Part shown: positions 8,901 to 15,816 of the stretch, piece after piece
Layout: each line of letters opens with the position of its first letter
Numbering within the stretch: the first letter of the stretch is position 1
Assembly (NCBI RefSeq): GCF_000185845.1
Contig: NZ_GL629647.1
Location: 2,620,111-2,637,226 of the forward strand
Origin: Segatella salivae DSM 15606
Lineage (GTDB): Bacteria; Bacteroidota; Bacteroidia; Bacteroidales; Bacteroidaceae
DNA length: 17,116 nucleotides
Direction of reading: 5' to 3'
Notes under the pieces: model-generated
Database searches by the model: none
Told to the model about the DNA's origin: nothing
Seen by the model: the letters and a program-made list of their open reading frames with translations, nothing else
Program-made: the position numbers and the translations under genes

Positions 8901-11900
8901 AACGACTTAAACTTCCTGCTGACAGTATCGTCAATGGTTCCTATGACTATACCGGTAACATAGATGAGAAAGATTCTGTTTCATACTTCTTCGAAATTAC
9001 GACTACATCCCCAGTTGATTGGACAAAGGTACAATGGACAGGTAACTATAATTATGAAGATGACCAAGAAAACGTACGTTTTGTAGCATCTCGTAGGATG
9101 TTCAACAAGCCTGTAAGTATAGCAGAGAGTAAAGTGTTGAAACAGGGTGTTACCGCATTGAATAGGAAATACCGTCCTAAACTTTTCATTGTTCCAGCAC
9201 TTTCTGTTGTGCGCAAAGATAAAAAGAATGACACTGATACTGCCACAGTATACCTCACTTTACATGATCAAAACGGACTACCCGTATTGCATCATACCTG
9301 TCGTTTGAATACATCCAATACGCTCCAAGCAGATACTATCGTAGTTACAGACACAACACTTATTAAACGATTAAATACAGGTAAGGTAACTGCTACTTTT
9401 GCAATAAGTAATGAATTAGCTAAATCTACTTATGCTAAAGTTAGTTTCTTACGTGATAGCCTTTCTTACCAAAGTGCTACATCCACAGTTGTTACTGCTG
9501 AGCAGCGTGTTCTTGTGGATACGTTAGAGGCTTGTGTGTTCTCTGGGTATAATTCTGTTGATTATGGCAGGCTCTACCGAGGATGGGGACAATTTGCTTA
9601 TAACGGCAATAAAGCTTATGCCTCCCAGCCAATAGAAGTATCAGCACTGACCATTGACAGGGATAAATATAAGGATATAGCTGAGCATTATAAATCCACG
9701 CACGATGGCAATCAACTTGCAAAGAGTCTTACTCCTGTCAATGAGCAGCGTTTCTTTGTGATGGGCTATGACACAAACAAGAGGATGTATATTGGTGGGT
9801 CTGAACATGTTTTTATCTCTTTAGATACAATTTGTAGCTCTCGTATCGGCGAGGATGCTATCATAATAGACAGTGTTCATTATGCTAAGAATGCAGGTGA
9901 ATTGTCTGCCCCTGTGCTCATGAGTGAGTCAAAGAGTAATGGCTATGGTGTAAGCGGTGGAATCTCCTATGCAGGACTCAGTGGCAGCAAGAGTACACAG
10001 ACTTCTTATAGCAAGGTAGCTCTAATGGATATCAATGGTAATGGTTACCCTGATTGGTTAGAGGAAGTGGATGGCAGTATTGTTACTCAATACACAAAAG
10101 CAACGGGTACACTTGGTGAAGATCGCATGAAATTAAATGTCAGTCGACCAAGATTCAAAGCAAGCTCTTCTACTGTCGGAGCAAATGGAAGTCTATCAAA
10201 ACAGGCTTCGGCAAAGAACGCTTTAGCTATTAGTATCAACCCTAAACCACAAGACGATCAAACTCCAGGCGGTAGTGATACACATAATTCATCCAATGGT
10301 AATGCTATCTCCAGTGTGTCTGTGAGCGCTAGCGGAAACTTTACATCAGGAACGTCTCATACAGAGAGTGATTGGATAGATCTCAATGGTGACGGACTAC
10401 CTGATATGCTCTTTGATGACAAGGTGAAGTTTGGTCTTGGATATAACTTTACAAATGAGGAGAGTAGTGGTGTAACTTCGTTGGAGTCTTCTGAAAATAG
10501 TACATGGGGTGCAGGACTTGGTACATCCATTGGGGTACTTGGTAATGCTGATATTTCTTTCGGTGTCAACGGAACAAAGACGACAACCAAATATAATGTA
10601 TCTTTTATAGATGTTAATGGTGATGGCTTACCTGATAAGATAACTCGCAGTGGTGAAAAGTTCACTATAATGCTGAATACGGGTTCTGGTTTTATTCCTT
10701 ATTCCGAAGAGCAACAAGGTCGTTTCAATGAGTCATTGGCAACGTCCGTTTCTCAATATGGTAATTTCTCAGTTTCCATTCCAATACACATTCTGTTTTT
10801 AAAACTAAGAATTACAGCTAAGGCTACTAAATCTTGGTCAAGTGGTGTTAGTTTCACAAGTGCAGCCTTGAGAGATATCGACGGTGACGGACGTCCCGAT
10901 CTTATCATATCTGACGGGGCAAAGCAGCTTGTTGTTTATCGTAACCTTACGGGCAGAACGAACATGCTGCGCTCTGTGACGCTTCCTTTCGGTGGACATA
11001 TCAATATCAACTATGAGCAGACAACTCCAAGTTACGACTTGCCGGGACGTCGCTGGGTGATGTCATCTGTTGAGACGACAGGTGGATACAAGGAGAACGG
11101 AGCGGTACGAAGCAGGAATACCTTTGAATATAGTGGTGGCTATCGTGACCGCCGTGAGCGTGACTTCTATGGTTTCAAGCAGGTACGTACTAATCAGATA
11201 GACACAGAGAATGGTGATAGACTCTATCGTTACTCCGTACAGGCCTATGGTAAGAACAGGGATTACTATGCGCATGGACTTGTTACGAGTGAGTATCTCT
11301 ATACCGCTGATGGAAAGAAACTGCAGGGGTCTCTATATGACTACGACCTGAAGACACTCGCCGTTGGTCATAATACGGCTGACGCTGTTGTCTTCCCTGC
11401 CCTAAAGACGCTTGTTCAGAGTAACTTTGATGTAAATAGTGGAGACAGTCTGGCGGTTGCTGTCAATAATACTTACGATGACTATGGTAACCTACAGGGA
11501 TATAAGGAGACGACAACGGGCTATAGCTTAGAGGCAAACATCAACTATCATAAGATTGCCGATAAGTATATCGTTGGTGTTCCAAGTCATATCACTGTCA
11601 GCAGTGGCGGTAAGACTTACCGTGAACGCTCAACGAAGGTGGACGGCAACGGTGAGATAACGGAGATTATACTCCATAACGGTGACAAGCCATCAGTCTA
11701 TAACATGACTTACGATGGCTATGGTAACATCACACGCATGACGAAGCCGGAGAACTACAATCATCAGCGTATGTTCTATGCTTATACGTATGACGACCGC
11801 TATCATAGTCTTGTGACAAGTGTCAAGGATGCATATGGCTATAGCTCCAGCACGGCTTATGATGGTCTTTGGAATGCTCCGTCTGTAACGACCGACCTCA

Positions 11901-14900
11901 ACGGGCAGAAGATGGAATACACCTACGATGCCTTAGGACGTCAGCAGACGATTCGTGCTCCGTATGAGATAGAAAGCGGTCAGCCGTTTACTATCCGTTT
12001 TGAGTACTTCCCTGCAGAGCGTAAGGCACATACCATCCATTACTCTAAGGAAGGAAACATTGATACCTATACCTTTGCCGACTCGCTGATGCGTGCCGTC
12101 CAGACGAAGCAGACGGGTGTGGTGTGGTCTGGTGGAAGCAATCAAAAGGTCTCTATTGTCAGTGGAAGGGCTGTCATCGATGCCTTCGGACGTAACATTA
12201 CAGCTTATTACCCAATGACGGAGAGCTATGGTAACATCGGCACTTACAACCATGCTACGGGTGATCTGCAGGCAAAGACGGAGTATGATACACACGACCG
12301 TACCACGAGTGTGACGCTTGCTGATGGCAGTGTGACACGTACGGCTTACTCTATCGGCAGTCATGAGGGTGAACCGATGCTCCAGACAACTGTCACGGAT
12401 GCACTGGGACGACATGCGGAGAGCTATACCGATGCCAAGGGACGCAACCGTGAGACGGTACAGCATGCCCGTAGTGAGGATATCACGGTGAAGTACAGCT
12501 ATGACCCTGTCGGTCAGGTGATGATGGTTCAGCATCCTAACGGCAAGGAGACGAAATATGCCTACGACTTGCTTGGTCGGAAACTGATGGTGAATCATCC
12601 TGATGCAGGTGAGACGGATATGACTTACGATGCGGCAGGCAACCTCCTGACGAAACTCACGGCAGAACTTAGGAAGTCGATATCTGACAAGGGTTACATC
12701 TCTTACACCTACGACTTCGAACGACTCCATGAGGTGCTTTATCCTGAAAATCTCTTCAATCGTGTTACCTACACCTATGGTAAGGCTGGCGATAAGTATA
12801 ACCGTGCCGGTCGTCTTGCCCTCGTGGAGGATGCTTCGGGTGGTGAAGCGTATTACTATGGCAAGCAGGGTGAGGTGACAAAGACCGTCCGTACGGTGAT
12901 GGCGAGCGTGGCGGATATCCGGACTTATGTCTATGGTGCTACGTATGACAGCTGGAACCGTGTGCAGACGATGACTTATCCTGACGGTGAAGTGGTAACT
13001 TATCACTACAATGCTGCAGGACAGGTGGAGAGCATGACGAGCAATAAACAGGGACGTCAGAGCGTTATTGTTGATAGGATAGGTTACGACAAAGAGGGTC
13101 ATACGGTCTATACGAAACTCGGTAACGGCACGGAGACTACCTATACCTACGACAAGCAGCGTGAACGTCTGCAGGTGATGAACCTTACAGCAGACGGTCA
13201 GACTGTGATGGAGAACAGGTACCAGTATGATGCTGTGGATAATATCCTCGGTATTACGAATGCTGCCAACCCAACGTCGCTGACGAAACTCAACAAGGCG
13301 AAGCTGGGAGGAAGGAGTTCGCATACGTATGAGTATGATGATCTGAACCGCCTTATTCATGCAAACGGTAAGGCAAAAAGTGCAAGTTACGATATGGTGA
13401 TGTCGTTCGGACGGATGAGTGAGCCGCTGACGAAGGTACAAAAGGTGGACTCAACGACGACTGCTAAGTCTTATAACTTTGCTTATAAGTACGAGGACAG
13501 TAACCATCCGACGGCTCCAACGCAGATTGGTCACGATCATTACACGTATGATGCCAACGGTAATCCAACGCTGGTAACGAACGATTCGGCGAATACTACC
13601 CGTGAGATGTATTGGGATGAAGATAACCGCCTGATGGTCTTAAGCGATAACGGCAAGACGAGTCGTTATACTTACAACGCTGCTGGTGAACGTATTATGA
13701 AGAGTTATGGTACGATGGAAGGTGTGTATATCAATGGTGCACCACAGGGTATTACCTTCCACGAGACGGATAACTTCACGCTTTATCCTGCAAGTATCCT
13801 CTCTGTAAATAAGACTCGCTTTACAAAGCATTACTTCATTGGTGATAAACGAGTTGCTTCAAGAATAGGAACAGGTCTGTTCAATAATGTCTATGGGCGT
13901 AACGGCTCATATGTAACAGCTGGTCAGCAGGATTATGCTGAACGTATGAATCAGATACAGAAGCAGAAAGAGGCATACTACAAACAGCAGGGCATTGCAC
14001 CTGGTGTACCTACAATGAAGGGTGCGTATGGTGATCCAGAGAACACGGGTGTTGGTTATAATGCCGTTCTCACAGAACTCGGTAACCATGATGTGCCACA
14101 GGGTTGGGTACAGACTCCGAAGCCGAACACCACACCGAATACCAACCCCGGTCCACCTGTAAGCTGGAACGACCCGAGCAATCCTGATGACCCGCAGGCT
14201 GGTTATGGCTATATTCCTAATGACACTACGAAAGAAGAAACCTTCTTCTATCACAGTGACCACCTCGGCAGCACATCTTACATCACAGATGATAAAGCCA
14301 ACATCACCCAGTATGATGCTTACTTACCATATGGCGAGCTATTAGTTGATGAGCATAGCAGCAGCGAAGACCTACCGTACAAGTTCAATGGCAAACAGTT
14401 CGATGAGGAAACCGGCTTGTACTATTACGGTGCAAGGTACTTGAACCCTATGGCAAGTATTTGGTATGGAGTGGATCCGTTGGCGGAGAAGTATGTATCA
14501 ACAGGGTGTTATGTATATTGTATAGATAACCCTATAAGACTAATAGACCCAGACGGGACTCATTGGGTTGAAGATAACAAAAAAAGGATTGTCTGGAGAG
14601 AAAGTATTAAAAATAAGCAACAAGCCGCTGTAGCAGGACTAATTTATAGAGGGAAATCGTATCAAAGATTCTTTGTAAATAATCAAACATATGCAGTAAC
14701 ACGAGAACAATATACTCCTGATCGTCGCCTCATTATTTCAAAAGCTCCAAAATATAGAATGGATTTTTCAGGAAAGGTTGTAACAGCCAAACAATTAACA
14801 GGTAGAAACTTGAATACTTCACGTAATGCACCATATGGAATCCAAGGGAAGGCCTATTTGAATGCTGTCTTTTCTGATGGCACAATACATACTGCAGCTA

Positions 14901-15262
14901 CTTTCGAGTTTAATAGTGGTCCATACGCTAATGGACCTACACCTAACAACTCCTATGAAGCGCTTGGTGCTGTGCCAACAAATGAGTCTGGAATGTTAAA
15001 CAACGGACGTACAGGATGGAAAGTTCTCTTACCGAATTATAATGGAAGATCGGGGCTTAGAGTGCATCCAGATACTAATTCACCTGGAACAAAGGGCTGC
15101 ATTGGTATAGTCGGTTGTTACGAAGAATTAAAAAATCTTGGTAATTTCTTTAATAATTATATTGGTCCTAGTGGAAGACATAGGATGATTTTTAATTTTA
15201 ACATAAAAGGTAACCCAAATTATGGCAATGAAGGTAGACATAATTCTCGTCTTGCTCAATAG
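5987..15262 (+). CDS. Giant SpvB/TcdB-like/RHS-repeat lipoprotein toxin (polymorphic toxin)
   Basis: This 3091-residue protein starts with a lipoprotein signal (LLLAGIILNSC, acylated Cys23). Then come a Ser/Thr/Lys-rich segment to about 120, a beta-rich ZU5-like module with HFVHHLASISVPYD and ETSHFTD (about 130-250), and an SpvB domain from about 295 (LSYPFEVPAGRNDIGVSAGL, GYGWSLP). At least six FG-GAP/VCBS-like Dx(D/N)x(D/N)Gxx-D sites follow, near 650, 742, 1345, 1464, 1540 and 1628. A TcdB middle-type block spans about 1653-1740 (LPFGGHININYEQ, ERDFYGFKQVR). Many YD repeats run from about 1825 to 2575 (YTYDALGR, YAYDLLGRK, MTYDAAGN). The RHS core is about 2755-2857 (YHSDHLGST, YYYGARYLNP, NPIRLIDPDG). 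The last 234 residues are the variable tip. RHS and TcB-TcC proteins form hollow shells that enclose and self-cleave their tip; here both halves and a lipid anchor are in one chain. The ATG at 5987 is chosen because the signal peptide begins there. Confidence 0.93.
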   Translation: MKYSTHSLLLPFLLLAGIILNSCNGGSNRSAKETVTSDSLSSDTVSSVQKDSTSRKATSLRTQVKNSVQNSSVKRFSKEVVRNQKLNCVATHKANRKSVRLFADLGKRTVSKFFANSDSDTLNVGRAQLAVPREAMEKGKVLSITPLRKGELPTLPTGMVNVTGGCDTLMARTDTVSGYRFLPHGNHFVHHLASISVPYDSMLIPKGYTVDDIHTYYYDELHQRWTMLQSKGIDTKREVAMAETSHFTDVINGIIKVPEIPETQNYVPTGISELKAADPAAGIQQIEAPSANQNGTATLSYPFEVPAGRNDIGVSAGLQYSSEGGSSFVGYGWSLPVQSIDIETRWGVPRFDDKSETESYLLMGQQLSDRLYRRTDSLARQADKQFYPMTEGGFSRIIRKGNSPKNYYWEVTGKDGTVYSYGGHGGHVSDATSLTDTKGNRIKWALDRVTDVHGNFAAFHYMKSGNNLYPERYTWTGFGETEGLYSIEFDIDSIATDRKDVTSSGRLGIMQKDKGLLRKVTVKNNGQQLRSYTLNYEEGPFGKILLKSIEQHDSRDGKVATQSFDYYNDLRNGLFSSKAEVWKAEGEDYEAFLSHSVRGCDDNLSLLGGGASKSHTTGYGTMVGIGFAAGTVNIGPSISNSKSSNSGKIAFVDIDGDGLPDKLFKRGDKLYYRKNMSADGKNLLFGKTILISGVNSFSDGNSTSRSLNADAAVEVGLIGKLKASVGISYTHSKDQDKTTTYLYDFNSDGLTDIAVNGQVYFNHIVDGKPVFSPASSVTANPIIGEGAPIDKHFIPDYKVIRDSLEKEYPLNDAVRMWYAPFNGRVNIQSTIKKLSNQGDGIIYSIQHEGNGFMVRDSLLQAGSKTNNLNCDVKAGDRIFFRLQSRYDGEDDKVLWNPIITYISLPVGKDRYLSEDLKAYNSKADYIEGENNVAIFNRSGKVTLHAPYRKEKTTDDVTLIVTRLDHHGETIVKRLKLPADSIVNGSYDYTGNIDEKDSVSYFFEITTTSPVDWTKVQWTGNYNYEDDQENVRFVASRRMFNKPVSIAESKVLKQGVTALNRKYRPKLFIVPALSVVRKDKKNDTDTATVYLTLHDQNGLPVLHHTCRLNTSNTLQADTIVVTDTTLIKRLNTGKVTATFAISNELAKSTYAKVSFLRDSLSYQSATSTVVTAEQRVLVDTLEACVFSGYNSVDYGRLYRGWGQFAYNGNKAYASQPIEVSALTIDRDKYKDIAEHYKSTHDGNQLAKSLTPVNEQRFFVMGYDTNKRMYIGGSEHVFISLDTICSSRIGEDAIIIDSVHYAKNAGELSAPVLMSESKSNGYGVSGGISYAGLSGSKSTQTSYSKVALMDINGNGYPDWLEEVDGSIVTQYTKATGTLGEDRMKLNVSRPRFKASSSTVGANGSLSKQASAKNALAISINPKPQDDQTPGGSDTHNSSNGNAISSVSVSASGNFTSGTSHTESDWIDLNGDGLPDMLFDDKVKFGLGYNFTNEESSGVTSLESSENSTWGAGLGTSIGVLGNADISFGVNGTKTTTKYNVSFIDVNGDGLPDKITRSGEKFTIMLNTGSGFIPYSEEQQGRFNESLATSVSQYGNFSVSIPIHILFLKLRITAKATKSWSSGVSFTSAALRDIDGDGRPDLIISDGAKQLVVYRNLTGRTNMLRSVTLPFGGHININYEQTTPSYDLPGRRWVMSSVETTGGYKENGAVRSRNTFEYSGGYRDRRERDFYGFKQVRTNQIDTENGDRLYRYSVQAYGKNRDYYAHGLVTSEYLYTADGKKLQGSLYDYDLKTLAVGHNTADAVVFPALKTLVQSNFDVNSGDSLAVAVNNTYDDYGNLQGYKETTTGYSLEANINYHKIADKYIVGVPSHITVSSGGKTYRERSTKVDGNGEITEIILHNGDKPSVYNMTYDGYGNITRMTKPENYNHQRMFYAYTYDDRYHSLVTSVKDAYGYSSSTAYDGLWNAPSVTTDLNGQKMEYTYDALGRQQTIRAPYEIESGQPFTIRFEYFPAERKAHTIHYSKEGNIDTYTFADSLMRAVQTKQTGVVWSGGSNQKVSIVSGRAVIDAFGRNITAYYPMTESYGNIGTYNHATGDLQAKTEYDTHDRTTSVTLADGSVTRTAYSIGSHEGEPMLQTTVTDALGRHAESYTDAKGRNRETVQHARSEDITVKYSYDPVGQVMMVQHPNGKETKYAYDLLGRKLMVNHPDAGETDMTYDAAGNLLTKLTAELRKSISDKGYISYTYDFERLHEVLYPENLFNRVTYTYGKAGDKYNRAGRLALVEDASGGEAYYYGKQGEVTKTVRTVMASVADIRTYVYGATYDSWNRVQTMTYPDGEVVTYHYNAAGQVESMTSNKQGRQSVIVDRIGYDKEGHTVYTKLGNGTETTYTYDKQRERLQVMNLTADGQTVMENRYQYDAVDNILGITNAANPTSLTKLNKAKLGGRSSHTYEYDDLNRLIHANGKAKSASYDMVMSFGRMSEPLTKVQKVDSTTTAKSYNFAYKYEDSNHPTAPTQIGHDHYTYDANGNPTLVTNDSANTTREMYWDEDNRLMVLSDNGKTSRYTYNAAGERIMKSYGTMEGVYINGAPQGITFHETDNFTLYPASILSVNKTRFTKHYFIGDKRVASRIGTGLFNNVYGRNGSYVTAGQQDYAERMNQIQKQKEAYYKQQGIAPGVPTMKGAYGDPENTGVGYNAVLTELGNHDVPQGWVQTPKPNTTPNTNPGPPVSWNDPSNPDDPQAGYGYIPNDTTKEETFFYHSDHLGSTSYITDDKANITQYDAYLPYGELLVDEHSSSEDLPYKFNGKQFDEETGLYYYGARYLNPMASIWYGVDPLAEKYVSTGCYVYCIDNPIRLIDPDGTHWVEDNKKRIVWRESIKNKQQAAVAGLIYRGKSYQRFFVNNQTYAVTREQYTPDRRLIISKAPKYRMDFSGKVVTAKQLTGRNLNTSRNAPYGIQGKAYLNAVFSDGTIHTAATFEFNSGPYANGPTPNNSYEALGAVPTNESGMLNNGRTGWKVLLPNYNGRSGLRVHPDTNSPGTKGCIGIVGCYEELKNLGNFFNNYIGPSGRHRMIFNFNIKGNPNYGNEGRHNSRLAQ
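14162..14494 (+). repeat. RHS core repeat, copy 1 (inside the giant toxin gene)
   Basis: This 333-bp segment (SWNDPSN to DPLAEKY) aligns without gaps to 15838-16170. My hand count gives about 50 mismatches in 333 (about 85% identity) and 103 of 111 identical residues, so most differences are silent. The last 81 bases (14414-14494) differ at only three positions. It is the natural site for homologous exchange between the active gene and the downstream cassette. Confidence 0.9.
14558..15259 (+). other. Variable C-terminal toxin tip 1, L,D-transpeptidase-like motif
   Basis: Residues 2858-3091, after the PxxxxDPxG boundary (D2854, G2857), share nothing with the second cassette's tip and are visibly more AT-rich than the preceding YD region. 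Near the end lies LRVHPDTNSPGTKGCIGI, with His3027 and Cys3038. A His followed by a (S/T)xGCI motif is the catalytic signature of L,D-transpeptidase-like (YkuD, Tlde1/DUF2778-like) enzymes, which act on peptidoglycan stem peptides through the Cys. The HPD...PGTxGCIG spelling differs from classic YkuD (HG...SxGCxR), so a related fold or another Cys enzyme remains possible. A periplasmic peptidoglycan target would suit the lipoprotein-like immunity candidate next to it. The function is inferred from the motif only. Confidence 0.55.
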
Positions 15263-15815
15263 CTTATTTAACATACAAGCTTGTACTGGACAAGGAAGAA
15301 TAGAAAAGGGAAAAATAGATGTTGCAGAACATATAAAGAAGGAAGCTTCTGTACCGTTAGACACATCTATTAATGGCATAATACTAGACGATACCGTTTC
15401 TCTAAATAATATTTTAGGGAAAAGATTTCCCGTCACAGATTTTAGTAATTATGGAGAATGCACTGTGTGCAGTAATATTGATGGAACAGAATTTCTAATA
15501 CTTTGCGTAAACTATGGAGGATATATAAACCAGTATGATAAATTCGTTGTCGTTCCTTCTCATTCTATAATTCAACCTAAAAGAATACGACAAACTTTAT
15601 TAAAAAAATTCTGTTCTGGGCTAGGTGCATATATTGGCTGTGATATAAAAGAAATAGAAAAAAAAATGATGATGATGAATAAGGTTCAATATAAAACAGC
15701 TGAAGGTGTAGAGATTGTTTACAGCCAGTCTCTTCCCGATTGGCCATATCATTGCGAATACCATTTTATGAATAATCGTCTTATTCGATATGAATTTGAT
15801 TATCGTGATCCATAA
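15222..15815 (+). CDS. Putative immunity lipoprotein for toxin tip 1
   Basis: The start overlaps the last 41 bases of the giant toxin gene in another frame, a placement typical of immunity genes that must be made with their toxin. The 197-residue product opens with a lipoprotein-like signal (MKVDIILVLLNSLFNIQAC, Cys at about residue 21), so it would be tethered in the periplasm or envelope. The ATG at 15228 gives an equally good signal peptide and reduces the overlap to 35 bases. The mature part is about 175 residues with several aromatic strands, Cys residues (GECTVCSN, KFCSGLGAYIGCD) and a Lys/Met-rich stretch (KKMMMMNK). I do not recognise a family. The immunity role rests on position, size, signal peptide and AT-rich composition like the tip; an unrelated accessory protein cannot be excluded. 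Confidence 0.7.
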   Translation: MAMKVDIILVLLNSLFNIQACTGQGRIEKGKIDVAEHIKKEASVPLDTSINGIILDDTVSLNNILGKRFPVTDFSNYGECTVCSNIDGTEFLILCVNYGGYINQYDKFVVVPSHSIIQPKRIRQTLLKKFCSGLGAYIGCDIKEIEKKMMMMNKVQYKTAEGVEIVYSQSLPDWPYHCEYHFMNNRLIRYEFDYRDP

Positions 15816-15816
15816 G

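Noticed and set aside
10018..10955. Tandem repeat or CRISPR-like array suggested by recurring GATGGTGACGG-type motifs
   Set aside because: These are codons for FG-GAP-like DxDGDGxPD calcium-binding sites at irregular spacing within one reading frame, not a DNA repeat array.
11933..13441. A 502-codon open frame on the minus strand
   Set aside because: It lies wholly opposite the YD-repeat region of the giant toxin gene. Its translation is rich in Arg, His, Thr and Ile with no domain, as expected from the reverse complement of repeated YD codons.
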